Shown here: positions 1-9,254 of the stretch, piece after piece
Numbering within the stretch: position 1 is the first letter of the stretch
How the letters are laid out: each line of letters begins with the position of its first letter
NCBI GenBank assembly: GCA_020629415.1
Contig: JAHDDL010000013.1
Span: forward strand, 1-64,000
Length of the DNA: 64,000 bases
Reading direction: 5' to 3'
From: Maribacter sp.
Lineage (GTDB): Bacteria; Bacteroidota; Bacteroidia; Flavobacteriales; Flavobacteriaceae
Translations under genes and position numbers: made by a program
Notes under the pieces: generated by a model
The model's input: only the letters and a program-made list of their open reading frames with translations
The model's database searches: none
Told to the model about the DNA's origin: nothing

Positions 1-408
1 TTCAAATTCAGCGTTTTCAATGCTAATGTCATTATATCTTGTAAACTCACAGCAGTCTTCAGTAGTTCTTTCTGCGTCAACAATTAAATTGAAAATATCA
101 ATACCTGACACGGTAATCAATGCATTTACTGTTTCAGATTCCCAACCAATCGAATTTATTTGAATTAGATTGACATCATCCTCATCTATAAAATTAAATT
201 CTAAATTCGAGTTATCAGCAAGGTTTGTTACACTAATTTCGTTTGAACTAAAGCTCTCGTTGGTAAACAAATTTTCCTTCGTTGTTTTATCTACCAATTC
301 AAAAGTGAAGCCTTCTGGTGGCGTAAAACAATCTTTATCACCACAATCATCGCAAGAATTAAAAATAAATACGAAAGTTATAAGGGCTATGAGGATATTA
401 TTTTTCAT
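1..408 (-). CDS. Putative lipoprotein, C-terminus beyond left edge
   Basis: An open frame runs on the minus strand from an ATG at 408 to the window edge (136 codons, no stop), so the C-terminus is missing. The N-terminus is a short hydrophobic signal (MKNNILIALITFVFIFNSC) ending in a lipobox-like FNSC at Cys19, followed by a Cys/Asp-rich stretch (DDCGDKDC). The predicted product is therefore an exported lipoprotein. The visible remainder is acidic and beta-rich, with a later CC pair near residue 124. I do not recognise a family. It lies downstream of the response regulator gene on the same strand with a 33-base gap, so co-transcription is possible. Confidence 0.7.
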   Translation of the reverse strand, partial: MKNNILIALITFVFIFNSCDDCGDKDCFTPPEGFTFELVDKTTKENLFTNESFSSNEISVTNLADNSNLEFNFIDEDDVNLIQINSIGWESETVNALITVSGIDIFNLIVDAERTTEDCCEFTRYNDISIENAEFE

Positions 409-441
409 TTAGAATTTTTCTTACAATATCATAAGATTTTT

Positions 442-1116
442 CTAAATCAAATTGTGTTTCTGTGATTTTTTAGAAAGATCAATAAGATTTTTTACATCCA
501 TCTTACGCATTAAATTAAAACGATGTGTTTCTATAGTACGTTTGCTGTTTTGAAGTTTCTCTGATATTTGTTGATTGGTTAAGCCAGAGAGTACCAACTC
601 TAGCACTTTTAATTCTTTATTGGTAAGGTCAAAGACATTATCACCTGACTTCTTTGGTGTTTCTTCTTTTTTTACAACCTCATTTTTACCGCCCAAAAGA
701 TTATTTACCAACACATTACTAATATCTCCGCTAAAATATTTACCACCTTCCCTAACGGTATGTATAGCTTTAATGAACTCTGATTTATCAGTATCTTTCA
801 ATAAATACCCATTGGCACCAGAGCTAATGGATTTCAAGATATACTCTTCAGAATCATGCATTGACAAGATTATAGTTTTCACCGAAGATTTACTTTGCGT
901 CAATTCAGCAACGGCATCAATACCGTTCATAACGGGCATTCTAATATCAATGATCAAAATATCGGGATTTACTTCCCCTACCAAATCAATGGCCTCTTTA
1001 CCGTTAGATGCTTCACCGATCACTTGTAAATCAGATTCTGATTCCAATAAAGAACGTATACCGTCCCTTACCAAAGCGTGATCATCTGCCAATACTATTC
1101 TTGTTATTTCGCTCAA
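442..1116 (-). CDS. NarL/FixJ-family response regulator, likely nitrate-region regulator
   Basis: This 224-aa response regulator has a receiver domain (about residues 5-120) with acidic pair D11/D12, phosphoacceptor D57 (in IIDIRMP) and a conserved Lys in YLLKDT. A LuxR/GerE-type helix-turn-helix follows (about 160-220; LTNKELKVLEL, SKRTIETHR). The start is TTG at 1116: no ATG precedes the receiver and this start gives the canonical N-terminus. A 16-bp dyad, TAAGTA-ATTA-TACGTA, sits only 5-20 bases upstream of the start. The same dyad occurs at the other nitrate-region promoters, so autoregulation is plausible. The obvious partner is the NarX/PilJ-like kinase at 17728-19578, at the opposite end of the cluster. 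Assignment to nitrate control is inferred from context; the family is clear. Confidence 0.85.
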   Translation of the reverse strand: MSEITRIVLADDHALVRDGIRSLLESESDLQVIGEASNGKEAIDLVGEVNPDILIIDIRMPVMNGIDAVAELTQSKSSVKTIILSMHDSEEYILKSISSGANGYLLKDTDKSEFIKAIHTVREGGKYFSGDISNVLVNNLLGGKNEVVKKEETPKKSGDNVFDLTNKELKVLELVLSGLTNQQISEKLQNSKRTIETHRFNLMRKMDVKNLIDLSKKSQKHNLI

Positions 1117-1120
1117 AATA

Positions 1121-1136
1121 TAAGTAATTATACGTA
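1121..1136 (-). promoter_or_regulatory. Candidate operator dyad upstream of the response regulator
   Basis: TAAGTA-ATTA-TACGTA is a 6-4-6 inverted repeat. It has the same half-sites and spacing as dyads upstream of nrtA, the globin operon, narK and the cobA/nirB divergent region. It lies directly in front of the TTG start of the NarL-type gene. Confidence 0.55.
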
Positions 1137-1167
1137 TGCAGCTAAATTACATATAATTTTAAAAAAA

Positions 1168-1203
1168 ATACGGTCTATACAAAAAGTGCTGTATAGACCG
1201 TAT
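1168..1203 (-). terminator. Rho-independent terminator of the nrt/porin operon
   Basis: A perfect 13-bp inverted repeat (ATACGGTCTATAC / GTATAGACCGTAT) with a 10-base loop lies 26 bases past the porin stop. Read on the minus strand it is followed by a run of Ts (1161-1168). It separates the transport operon from the response regulator gene. Confidence 0.85.
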
Positions 1204-1228
1204 AACCAAACTAATTTAAATACAAATA

Positions 1229-2509
1229 CTATTCTTTTTTAGTGTTCAAAAATTGAGGCTTTATGGTTAACTGTACCCATGCCCAATTTTGGCTACTGGC
1301 AGCAAGATCATCTGTAATTCCCTTAAGTTCATACATACCATCTGCAGCAAACATTTGAGAGTACCCGATTGCCAAACCGTAGCCTTTGAATTTTTTCGCA
1401 AATACCAAATCAATTTCAGTACCCAATGATTTCTCGCCACTTGGTAATTCTTGCTCACCACTAAAGTTCAACACCTTTACCAATAGGCTAGACTGCTTGC
1501 CTAAATCGAATTTTGCACTTGCGTGAATATCAAAAAGACCTACAGAATTGGCATGGTTACCTACGTAGAAATAATCCATGAATCCGTTGAACTTATGATT
1601 GGTGCCGTATAGTGGAAAAAACGCTTCGGTTTTGTCCGTAGTATCCGCTTTATTACCACTGATTACTTCTGTACCAATACCCAACGCTACTTTGTCACTT
1701 GCTTTATAACCCAATTCCAAACCTAATAAATAGGCACTAGATTTTACTTCGTTTTGTCTTTCTCCCGTCTGTAAAAACAAGTTGGCATTAGCATTGAACT
1801 TTCCTTGTTTTAAATTTAAATGCGTACCAATTGTTTGCAAATTGCTTACACCATCTGCAGCGTCTGTATCGTCAAAATTTTGAAAGCCATTGTTCAGGGC
1901 CAATAAACTTGCCGAAAAACCGTCCCATTGTTGTTTTGCATATACATATTGCATGGTCTTATAAGTAAAAAACCCTGCTGTATTATATGCCGTACCTACT
2001 GATTGAAACCCTGTTGGGTTGTCAAAATCTTGACTAAAGGCCAAACCTATATCCAAAATAAATTTATCTTTTTTGTACTTTAAAAGTCCCGCATCGTGGT
2101 TTCTTCCTTGTTGAGCCCAGTCTAACCCACCAAATATTCTTTGATCGTCATAAGATATCACTTGACGCCCCAATTTGGTAGACCAACCTTTTCCTAAATT
2201 AATATTTGCCCATGCTTCAAATACGGCAAAAGAATCGTTTTGATCATCTGGTAGAATTTGTCTGTTCTCACCCCAAACCATTACATCTTGTAGGCTTAGG
2301 TAAAACTGATACGCCTCAGATTCATACTTGGCATTTAAACGTGCACGTGTAGAAATGGCGAATCCGGCATCTGCCGCATCTGGTATTAAACTACCAAAGC
2401 CATGTCTGTATTCCGTTCTTGGCCTAAACTGCCCATCTAAAGTAAATTGTGCATGTATGGCATTCGCCGTTAGAAACAATAGGGTGATGATTAGATATTG
2501 CTTTTTCAT
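1229..2509 (-). CDS. Alginate-export-family-like outer-membrane porin in the nitrate transport operon
   Basis: This 426-aa protein has a cleavable signal (about 1-20, cleavage near HAQ). It continues as alternating aromatic/polar beta-strand segments to the C-terminus, as in 16-18-stranded porins of the alginate export (AlgE-like) family. Motifs such as RPRTEYRHGFG and LGRQVISYDDQRIFGGLDW are typical of flavobacterial members. It is the last gene of the nrtA-nrtB-ATPase-ATPase operon, 34 bases after the preceding gene and just before a strong terminator. Context suggests a channel that carries nitrate or nitrite across the outer membrane; substrate specificity is inference. No TonB-receptor plug is present. 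Confidence 0.75.
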   Translation of the reverse strand: MKKQYLIITLLFLTANAIHAQFTLDGQFRPRTEYRHGFGSLIPDAADAGFAISTRARLNAKYESEAYQFYLSLQDVMVWGENRQILPDDQNDSFAVFEAWANINLGKGWSTKLGRQVISYDDQRIFGGLDWAQQGRNHDAGLLKYKKDKFILDIGLAFSQDFDNPTGFQSVGTAYNTAGFFTYKTMQYVYAKQQWDGFSASLLALNNGFQNFDDTDAADGVSNLQTIGTHLNLKQGKFNANANLFLQTGERQNEVKSSAYLLGLELGYKASDKVALGIGTEVISGNKADTTDKTEAFFPLYGTNHKFNGFMDYFYVGNHANSVGLFDIHASAKFDLGKQSSLLVKVLNFSGEQELPSGEKSLGTEIDLVFAKKFKGYGLAIGYSQMFAADGMYELKGITDDLAASSQNWAWVQLTIKPQFLNTKKE

Positions 2510-2543
2510 AATCGTAATTTTTAAATATTGATTGAGTTATTTG

Positions 2544-3368
2544 TTAGTGTTCTAAAAAATCTATTAGGTGTTTTCTGTAGGTATAATAATCGTCGCTTTC
2601 CAAGACAGATTTGCGAGTTCGTGGTCGTTCAAAGTCAATGGAGAGTATATCCCCAATTTTTGCCCTAGGCCCACTGGTCATCATAATAACACGATCAGCT
2701 AAAAAAATGGCCTCATCCACATCATGGGTAATCATGACCGCCGTAATTTTCTCCTTGTTCCAAATTTCTATGAGAATATCTTGCAACTCACCCCTGGTCA
2801 ACGAGTCTAGCATTCCAAAAGGTTCATCTAACAACAATACTTTTGGTTTAATGGCAAAGGCTCTGGCAATACCTACACGTTGTTGCATGCCTTGAGATAG
2901 TTCTGATGCTTTTTTATGAAAGGCATTCTCAAGACCTACTTTGTGTAAATAATATTTGGCAATGTCTTCTCGCTGTCCTTTAGTGGCTTGAGGAAAAACC
3001 TGGTTGACCCCTAATAAAACATTCTGAAGTGCGGTCATCCAAGGCATTAAGCTTGGAGATTGAAAAATAACCCCCCTATCTGGACCCGGACCTTTTACCG
3101 GATTTCCCAAGACTGAAATATTACCGCCAGAAATAGGATTAAGACCTGCTATCATGGAAAGCATGGTTGTTTTACCACATCCTGAATGCCCAATAATGGT
3201 TACGAATTCTTCTTTTAAGATCTGTAAATTCAAATCTTCAAGAACCACATAATCTCCTTTTGGCGTAGGGTACACTTTTTTTAAGTCGGCCAAATCTAGC
3301 ATTACCTTGGATGGGTAGACAATGCCGTTCTCTGAATATACTTCGTTAGATTGTTCTATTGTATTCAT
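2544..3368 (-). CDS. Nitrate/taurine-type ABC transporter ATPase (second ATPase of the operon)
   Basis: This 274-aa ABC ATPase belongs to the nitrate/sulfonate/bicarbonate (NrtC/NrtD/SsuB) group. Visible motifs are Walker [10 protein letters not shown], a signature with the variant LSQGM (Gln for the usual Gly), Walker [11 protein letters not shown] and the switch ITHDVDEA. It would hydrolyse ATP on the cytoplasmic face to drive the NrtB permease. The gene lies 11 bases after the first ATPase gene. Cyanobacterial NrtC carries a C-terminal nitrate-binding regulatory domain, but this protein stops soon after the ATPase fold, so that regulatory domain is absent. The two ATPases probably form a heterodimer, as NrtC/NrtD do. 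Confidence 0.88.
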   Translation of the reverse strand: MNTIEQSNEVYSENGIVYPSKVMLDLADLKKVYPTPKGDYVVLEDLNLQILKEEFVTIIGHSGCGKTTMLSMIAGLNPISGGNISVLGNPVKGPGPDRGVIFQSPSLMPWMTALQNVLLGVNQVFPQATKGQREDIAKYYLHKVGLENAFHKKASELSQGMQQRVGIARAFAIKPKVLLLDEPFGMLDSLTRGELQDILIEIWNKEKITAVMITHDVDEAIFLADRVIMMTSGPRAKIGDILSIDFERPRTRKSVLESDDYYTYRKHLIDFLEH

Positions 3369-3379
3369 TTTCCAATTCT

Positions 3380-4219
3380 TTAGGCGACAAAACTTTTTGG
3401 TGTAAGCTCTGGCAATTTATATTCTACGTTAGATACCGTTTTTCTCTCTTCACCTATGTCCATTAGATATTCTATAATGGCATTTCTGGTTTTCTTGTAA
3501 ACAGGATTGTCATTCATGGCCGTTTTATCCCTTGGCCTTTCTATATCTATTTTAAACTCCGGACCCAAAGTGGCATTTGGTCCCGGCTTAAGAGGTATTA
3601 TTCTATCTGCCATGTAAATACCTTCATCAACATCATTGGTAATCAATAATGCCGTACGCTTGTCCTGGCTCCAAATATTCAAAATCTCATCTTGCAGATT
3701 ACCTCTGGTCAAAGCATCTAAAGCTCCTAAGGGTTCATCCATAATGATCATCTCAGGGTTCATGGCCAAGGCACGTGCAACCGCCACCCTTTGGCGCATT
3801 CCTCCAGAAAGTTCTTTGGGTCTTTTATTGATTGCGGGGCTAAGACTTACCATAGCCACATACTCTTTTACCCTTTTCATTAAATCTGCTTTGCTTTCTT
3901 TTGGAAAAGCTTCCTTTACCGCCATGTAAATATTTTGCCCAACAGTTAACCATGGCAATAGCGAATAGTTTTGAAAAATAACTCCACGTTCATGGCTGGT
4001 ATCGGTTACCGGTTTTCCTTTAAAAAGTACTTCGCCGCTTGTTGGCTGTAACAAGCCGTTGATCAAATTTACCAAGGTGGTCTTACCGCTACCCGTAAAC
4101 CCTACAATGGCAACAAATTCTCCTTCATCCATGGTGAGGTTAATGTTAGACAGTACTTCTGTACTTCCATCTCCTTCACCATAGGTTTTGTATATATTAT
4201 TTAGTTCTAAGTATGCCAT
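3380..4219 (-). CDS. Nitrate/taurine-type ABC transporter ATPase (first ATPase of the operon)
   Basis: This 279-aa ABC ATPase has Walker [10 protein letters not shown], a canonical LSGGM signature, Walker [12 protein letters not shown] and a switch region ITNDVDEG in which Asn replaces the usual His of ITHD. It is similar in size to its neighbour and likewise lacks the NrtA-like C-terminal domain of cyanobacterial NrtC. It starts 17 bases after nrtB. The switch His is lost here, while the partner ATPase keeps His but has a variant signature. That pattern is compatible with an asymmetric heterodimer having one catalytically weaker site; this is inference. Confidence 0.88.
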   Translation of the reverse strand: MAYLELNNIYKTYGEGDGSTEVLSNINLTMDEGEFVAIVGFTGSGKTTLVNLINGLLQPTSGEVLFKGKPVTDTSHERGVIFQNYSLLPWLTVGQNIYMAVKEAFPKESKADLMKRVKEYVAMVSLSPAINKRPKELSGGMRQRVAVARALAMNPEMIIMDEPLGALDALTRGNLQDEILNIWSQDKRTALLITNDVDEGIYMADRIIPLKPGPNATLGPEFKIDIERPRDKTAMNDNPVYKKTRNAIIEYLMDIGEERKTVSNVEYKLPELTPKSFVA

Positions 4220-4236
4220 GCTCTTCTTTTTATAAA

Positions 4237-5337
4237 TTATGCCATCTCGTTTTTGTTGAAAGAAACCATGTTCTGTACGGTCAACATCAACCTATCCAAT
4301 AAAAACCCAATGATACCTATGACGAACATGGCCACAATGATTTTTGAATTGGAGTCGTTGGCACCATTCTGGAATTCCTCCCAAACGAAAAGACCTAAAC
4401 CTTGACTTTGTGCAAGCAATTCAATGGCGATCAAAACCATCCAAGCAACAGAAAGCGTAATTCTTAGACCTGTAAAAATTAAGGGTAACGATGATGGCAG
4501 TATTACTTTGAATACTTTTTGAAACGTGCCTAATTTCAATACCTTGGCTACATTGATATAATCTTTATCTACCGATGATACCCCCATTGCCGTATTGACC
4601 AAAGTTGCCCACATGGCACATAACCCAACACTGATAAAAGAAATTACAAAGGCATTATCTGAACTATCGCCTATGTACAATGTTTTTACGATCATAAAAA
4701 CCAATAAGTACCAAACCACGGGCGATACTGGCTTAAAAACTTGGATAAACCAGTTGAACGCACTACGTAAAGACGGACTAAGACCTATTATAATACCTAT
4801 GGGCACAGCAATCAACAATGCCAATAGAAAACCTGCAAATACCGTTTTAATACTAGTAAGTACTATATCTATAAATGACGCTCTACCCGTATAAACAATA
4901 GGATCTTTGCCCTGTGCAATTAATTTTTCATTGGTAGCCGACAATTTTTCCGCAAAGGCAGCCTTGTCCGCTTTTATAACTTGGTGATCTGCGACCAAAG
5001 ATTTTAAAGAAGCCCAAACCTGCGTAGGTGATGGTAGGGTGTTGGGCTGGCAACTACTGTCACCAGACTCTATACAAGCTCGCTCTGCCGCTGCAGCTTC
5101 TTCGCCCCGTTCTTGCAACGCTTTTTCTACCTTGTAATCTGCCTCTTTATTGTAGAGGGCTTTAGATCCCATATGCCATAAACCTATAAACAATAAGATG
5201 GATAGAAGTGTTATCCCAGCATTCTTCATAGATTTTATAATGCCATCCTTTTTTACACTTGGTGTAAGTTTTAAAAGTAACTGCTTAAAACTTACAGACA
5301 TGCTTTTTTCGTTTTTTAAGACCATTTCTTGCTCCAT
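4237..5337 (-). CDS. nrtB: Nitrate ABC transporter permease NrtB with a periplasmic insert
   Basis: This 366-aa inner-membrane permease belongs to the BPD_transp_1 family. The first membrane segment is about residues 39-57; the main transmembrane bundle begins near residue 156, and the EAA-type loop is visible around [21 protein letters not shown] (about 265-285). Between them lies an extra stretch of roughly 98 residues (58-155), charged and helical ([17 protein letters not shown]), with a close Cys pair (C88, C96) that could form a disulfide in the periplasm. Typical NrtB proteins are under 300 aa, so the insert is notable. The gene follows nrtA by 33 bases. Confidence 0.87.
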   Translation of the reverse strand: MEQEMVLKNEKSMSVSFKQLLLKLTPSVKKDGIIKSMKNAGITLLSILLFIGLWHMGSKALYNKEADYKVEKALQERGEEAAAAERACIESGDSSCQPNTLPSPTQVWASLKSLVADHQVIKADKAAFAEKLSATNEKLIAQGKDPIVYTGRASFIDIVLTSIKTVFAGFLLALLIAVPIGIIIGLSPSLRSAFNWFIQVFKPVSPVVWYLLVFMIVKTLYIGDSSDNAFVISFISVGLCAMWATLVNTAMGVSSVDKDYINVAKVLKLGTFQKVFKVILPSSLPLIFTGLRITLSVAWMVLIAIELLAQSQGLGLFVWEEFQNGANDSNSKIIVAMFVIGIIGFLLDRLMLTVQNMVSFNKNEMA

Positions 5338-5370
5338 AATAATTTGTTTAAAGTCAATGAATAAATGTGC

Positions 5371-6759
5371 TTACTTTTTGTCTTTGTTACCTATAGAAAA
5401 ACTATTGATATATCCAATTGGATCTTTGGCATCATAGGTTGTACCGTCTATAAAATCTGCCGTAGGTGCTTTATATCCATCTGTTGCAGGTATATCCGTT
5501 GCAGGAATTTGACCTTCGGCAACCAAAAGATCCGCAGCCTTTTTCCAAATGTCAGGTCTGTAGATATCCTTAATGGTACTAGCGTACCAGTCTGTAGTTT
5601 TAGCTTCTGGAATTTGTCCCCATCTACGCATTTGAGTTAAGAACCAAATACCATCAGAATAGAATGGGTATGTTGCGTTGTACTTATAGAATACATTGAA
5701 ATCTGGCATTTCTCGCTTGTCTCCTTTTTCGAATTCAAAAGTACCGGTCATAGAATTTGCCAATACTTCTTTTGGCGCACCTACATATTGAGACATAGAA
5801 AGAATCTCAACCGCTTCTGCTCTATTAGAAGGCTCATCTAACCATTTACCCGCTCTGATCAATGCTTTTGTAACCGCAATTGCCGTATTAGGGTTCTGCT
5901 CTACAAACTGCTTGGTCATTACAAATACTTTCTCAGGATTATTCTTCCAAATATCATAGTTGGTAGTAACCGGAACACCTATTCCTTTAAATACCGCTTG
6001 TTGGTTCCAAGGCTCACCTACACAGTATCCGTAAATAGTACCGGACTCCAATGTAGCCGGCATTTGTGGCGGAGGTGTAACAGAAAGTAAAACCTCGGCA
6101 TCTATTTGCCCTTGTACATTATCTGCAGTATACATACCTGGGTGAATACCTGCTGCAGCCAACCAATAACGCAATTCGTAATTATGGGTAGATACCGGGA
6201 AAACCATTCCCATTTTAAAAGGTTTCCCTTCATTTTTATAAGAGGTAATTACAGGTTTTAATGCATCTGCCTTAATAGGATGAATTGGCTTACCATCTGA
6301 ATCTGCAGGTACATTTGGTTTCATTTTTGACCAAACATCATTAGATACCGTAATTCCATTTCCATTTAAATCCATAGAGAACGGAGTAACCAATTCTGCT
6401 TGTCTACCAAAACCTGCCCCTGCAGCAATTGGTTGGCCTGCCAACATGTGCGAACCGTCTAACTGACCGTCAATAACACGGTCCAATACATTTTTCCAGT
6501 TAGATTGTGCTTCTACCGAAACAAAAAGTCCTTCCTCTTCAAAAAAGCCCTTTTCTTTTGCAATGGCCAATGGTGCCATATCGGTCAACTTTATAAAACC
6601 AAAAGTTAACTGTGGCTTTTCAATATCCAGCATTTTAGTTTTTGAGGCTACAGCTTCTTCTGTATTTGTTGTTGCCTTTTTAGCGTCTTTTCCGCCACAT
6701 GACATAAGCACTGTCGCTACTGTTGCGAGTAATGTTGCTCGGTTAAAAATGGTTTTCAT
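5371..6759 (-). CDS. nrtA: Nitrate-binding lipoprotein NrtA (CmpA/NrtA family)
   Basis: This 462-aa substrate-binding protein has a lipoprotein signal with lipobox LMSC (Cys21) and a short linker, then the CmpA/NrtA fold ([21 protein letters not shown]..., about 52 onward). It is the periplasmic, membrane-anchored receptor that delivers nitrate (and usually nitrite) to NrtB. The length matches cyanobacterial NrtA. It is the first gene of an operon with the permease, two ATPases and a porin. Bicarbonate binding as in CmpA cannot be excluded from reading alone, but adjacency to narK, nirBD and a NarX-like sensor favours nitrate. Confidence 0.88.
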   Translation of the reverse strand: MKTIFNRATLLATVATVLMSCGGKDAKKATTNTEEAVASKTKMLDIEKPQLTFGFIKLTDMAPLAIAKEKGFFEEEGLFVSVEAQSNWKNVLDRVIDGQLDGSHMLAGQPIAAGAGFGRQAELVTPFSMDLNGNGITVSNDVWSKMKPNVPADSDGKPIHPIKADALKPVITSYKNEGKPFKMGMVFPVSTHNYELRYWLAAAGIHPGMYTADNVQGQIDAEVLLSVTPPPQMPATLESGTIYGYCVGEPWNQQAVFKGIGVPVTTNYDIWKNNPEKVFVMTKQFVEQNPNTAIAVTKALIRAGKWLDEPSNRAEAVEILSMSQYVGAPKEVLANSMTGTFEFEKGDKREMPDFNVFYKYNATYPFYSDGIWFLTQMRRWGQIPEAKTTDWYASTIKDIYRPDIWKKAADLLVAEGQIPATDIPATDGYKAPTADFIDGTTYDAKDPIGYINSFSIGNKDKK

Positions 6760-6782
6760 ATTAGTGTGTTTTAAAATTTAAC

Positions 6783-6973
6783 TACGTATTAATACTTATT
6801 TAAAGCAAATGTATACGTAATGACTAAATACCTATAATGTCCTAGCACATAAATAAGTATCTTTTTACGCCATATTGTAAACTGCCAAAACGCAGTTTTA
6901 TTTACGTAAACAACTAATAAACAGTACTTAAACAGAAATAAGTAATTCTTACGTAAAAAAGTATAATTACGTA
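6783..6973 (-). promoter_or_regulatory. nrtA control region with multiple TACGTA sites
   Basis: The 243-base gap upstream of nrtA holds five copies of the palindrome TACGTA (6783, 6814, 6903, 6950, 6968) and TAAGTA copies at 6854 and 6939. The first forms the 6-4-6 dyad TACGTA-TTAA-TACTTA at 6783-6798. On the minus strand TACATTTG (6813 to 6806) matches the Bacteroidota -7 consensus TAnnTTTG. No good -33 element is visible, which would fit an activator-dependent promoter. The site density is far above what base composition would give by chance (about one per 3 kb). Confidence 0.6.
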
Positions 6974-7002
6974 GCTACTAAAACTAGAAAGATGTATGTA
7001 AG

Positions 7003-7719
7003 CTATTTCTTTTGAAGTGTTTTAATCCATTCTGGCTCAGATAGGCCCAAATACTTTTTATCGTTGCTATAGGGATCTTCTCCACCTTCTAAATAGACTT
7101 GAATTCTATCTAAAGGAATGGTATCGTTCAATTTGGTAGGCACAACATACCTATGATTTCCATGAAAATCATGGCATTGAATACAAGTAAACCACTGTTC
7201 TTTCGCAATTAATTCTGAATGCGGAACATCTACGGGGTCATTTTCAACTTCTAAATCTTGATGACAATTCATACAGTAATTAACCGCCTTAAGACTTACA
7301 CGCTCACCATTATGTTCTGAATGGCAAGTAATACAGGTTGTAGCATCTATATTCTTAATTGCCTTTTTAAAGCGAGGTTCCGAAAATCTATATGTTGGAT
7401 GCCTGTCATTAGGGCGGTCATGACATTCTAAACAATTTTTAACGGTAACATCTTTTGAGCCAAAATCAACACTTTTTTCACGTATGCCAGCTGCATGTGA
7501 AATATTTGATTGTATTTGTTGCACTAAGTTTCCATTAGCATCTGCATGGCAAGCTACACATGAAATTTCTTCATGACCATTATTCATTGGACCCAATGAA
7601 ATATATTCTTCTGATGATTTCAATGAAAAAAAACCAATAATACCTGCGCCAATAAGAATACCTATTAGACCACCAATAAATTGTCTTTTTCGTAAAGGAG
7701 TTACCTTAAATATACCCAT
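7003..7719 (-). CDS. Membrane-anchored pentahaem cytochrome c
   Basis: This 238-aa protein has one N-terminal membrane segment (about 14-32) with basic residues in front, so the bulk should face the periplasm. Five CXXCH haem-c motifs are present: CVACH (54), CLECH (96), CITCH (129), CMNCH (149) and CIQCH (179). Additional His residues (for example H49, H75, H107, H167, H189) could act as distal ligands. It resembles NapC/NrfH or class III-type multihaem electron carriers, but the haem count and spacing do not match NrfH or NapC exactly. It is the last gene of a five-gene operon, 2 bases after the reductase gene. It probably accepts electrons from the di-haem membrane protein; the terminal acceptor is unknown. 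Confidence 0.82.
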   Translation of the reverse strand: MGIFKVTPLRKRQFIGGLIGILIGAGIIGFFSLKSSEEYISLGPMNNGHEEISCVACHADANGNLVQQIQSNISHAAGIREKSVDFGSKDVTVKNCLECHDRPNDRHPTYRFSEPRFKKAIKNIDATTCITCHSEHNGERVSLKAVNYCMNCHQDLEVENDPVDVPHSELIAKEQWFTCIQCHDFHGNHRYVVPTKLNDTIPLDRIQVYLEGGEDPYSNDKKYLGLSEPEWIKTLQKK

Positions 7720-7721
7720 AA

Positions 7722-8750
7722 TTATATTGAGATTACCACATTTTCACTTGTAGGATAGCTTACGCAGGTCAATATTTTTCCTGCATCTACATCTTTCTGC
7801 TCTAAAAAATGACCTTCGGTCATACTTATATCTCCAGAGATACAAGATGCTAAACAAGTTGAACACATTCCAGACCTACAGGAATAAGGCATCTCTATAT
7901 TATTTGCCATTGCCGCTTGCAAAATGGTAGTATTACCCTGCACACTAAGTTCATGACTTTTGCCTTTTAGTTGAATTTGTACTTTACTAAGTACTCCATT
8001 TTTTAACACTACCCTATCCGGTCTTTTAAATAACTCCTCTTTTATTTTTGTTGGTGATACTCCGTTTACATATAAAATGCTTTTTACAGCTTCCATAAAA
8101 CCGAAAGGACCACAAATCATATACTGACCTTTTCCAAAAGCCAAATCATATTTCTCTAAAACATCCATTACTATACCATCAGTAATTAAACCATGATGAT
8201 AATTATCCAATACCGGTATTTCTTTGGATATTAAAAATTCAATCTTGAACCTATCCTCATATTCTTTACGAAGTTTTTCCAATTTCTCTTTAAATATTAT
8301 TGAATTTAAAAATCGATTGGCATAAATAAGTATAATTTTAGATTTAGGTTCTTTATGTAAAAGCGAACTAATTATTGAAAATACCGGAGTTATTCCGCTT
8401 CCTCCAGCAAATAACACGTAGTTTTTTTGTTGTCCTTTTTCTGGTTTTACGAAAAAACTTCCGCCTGGCTTATCTACTGGTATCTTATCGCCAACCTTCA
8501 AAGAATCATGTATATAATTAGAAACTAATCCGTTTTTTACACGTTTAACCGTGATTTTCGGCTCATCATCAGTAAAAGGATTACTACTAAAAGAATAAGC
8601 TCTTTTATGCACTATATCATTTAACTTGAAATGCAAGGTTACAAACTGCCCTGGGTTATATTTTAGCTTATTGAACAAGCCTCCTTTTTTAAAACTTACA
8701 CTTACAGTATCCGCTGTTTCTTGTTGTATATTTTTTACTGTTAGTTTCAT
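7722..8750 (-). CDS. NAD(P)H:FAD:2Fe-2S oxidoreductase (PaaE/Hcr-like)
   Basis: This 342-aa cytosolic flavoprotein has an FAD-binding beta-barrel with RAYSFSS (50-56), an NAD(P)H-binding domain starting at GGSGITP (116-122) with CGPFGFM (213-219), and a C-terminal plant-type ferredoxin domain. The 2Fe-2S ligands are C291-x4-C296-x2-C299 and C329. This architecture is shared with phenylacetyl-CoA epoxidase reductase PaaE and the HCP reductase Hcr. It should move electrons from NAD(P)H via FAD to the 2Fe-2S centre. Neighbours suggest that the acceptors are the di-haem membrane protein (8759-9238), the globin, or both. No signal or membrane segment is seen. Confidence 0.88.
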   Translation of the reverse strand: MKLTVKNIQQETADTVSVSFKKGGLFNKLKYNPGQFVTLHFKLNDIVHKRAYSFSSNPFTDDEPKITVKRVKNGLVSNYIHDSLKVGDKIPVDKPGGSFFVKPEKGQQKNYVLFAGGSGITPVFSIISSLLHKEPKSKIILIYANRFLNSIIFKEKLEKLRKEYEDRFKIEFLISKEIPVLDNYHHGLITDGIVMDVLEKYDLAFGKGQYMICGPFGFMEAVKSILYVNGVSPTKIKEELFKRPDRVVLKNGVLSKVQIQLKGKSHELSVQGNTTILQAAMANNIEMPYSCRSGMCSTCLASCISGDISMTEGHFLEQKDVDAGKILTCVSYPTSENVVISI

Positions 8751-8758
8751 CTTTATTT

Positions 8759-9238
8759 CTATTTATAATAAAAAACCATGGCAACATGAAAAAACATTAA
8801 AATTGTTATGACTATTGAAAAGGCAACGTGTGCCATCATCCATCCTTTAAACAATACATCACTATTATTTTTTATAACATCTAAATTTACATACCCTAAA
8901 AGAGCATTTGCAAAAAACAGATATGATAATAGTGCCAAGTACCCATAGCCCAGACCAATGCTGTGAGCATAGAAAAATATAGGACTCAATGCTCCTGCCC
9001 ATTTATGCATTGCCGTCATTTTAATTGAATGCTTTCTTAACTTTTTAACCATCCTAAACAACGTTAATACCCATTGAAAGGTTATTAAAAGTGCCATAAA
9101 TAGACCAGACCATCTTTTATACATTTCTTGCTGCTGCTGTATTTTTAACCATGTCCATTCTAGTTTTAAAAAAAATTGTAAAAAGAACAAGGATAAAAGC
9201 AGTAGACCTAATATTGTAGTCAAGTTTTTGTTTTTCAA
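8759..9238 (-). CDS. Small membrane protein with paired His, putative di-haem b (ferric reductase/NOX-like core)
   Basis: This 159-aa integral membrane protein has about four to five hydrophobic segments (roughly 5-23, 43-63, 80-97, 99-118, 133-157). Two His pairs are each exactly 14 apart: H78/H92 and H137/H151. This is the bis-His spacing by which two helices of ferric reductase/NADPH oxidase transmembrane domains hold two stacked b haems across the membrane. H70 lies outside the pairs. I do not recognise a named family. The gene sits 8 bases before the FAD/2Fe-2S reductase gene, just where a NOX-type protein would fuse its dehydrogenase domain. The haem assignment is inference from spacing and neighbours. 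Confidence 0.65.
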   Translation of the reverse strand: MKNKNLTTILGLLLLSLFFLQFFLKLEWTWLKIQQQQEMYKRWSGLFMALLITFQWVLTLFRMVKKLRKHSIKMTAMHKWAGALSPIFFYAHSIGLGYGYLALLSYLFFANALLGYVNLDVIKNNSDVLFKGWMMAHVAFSIVITILMFFHVAMVFYYK

Positions 9239-9254
9239 AAATTGAGTTTTCTAA

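Noticed and set aside
575-1081. A 168-codon open frame on the plus strand
   Set aside because: It lies entirely antisense to the well-supported NarL-type gene, with no domain or signal features; treated as a coding shadow.
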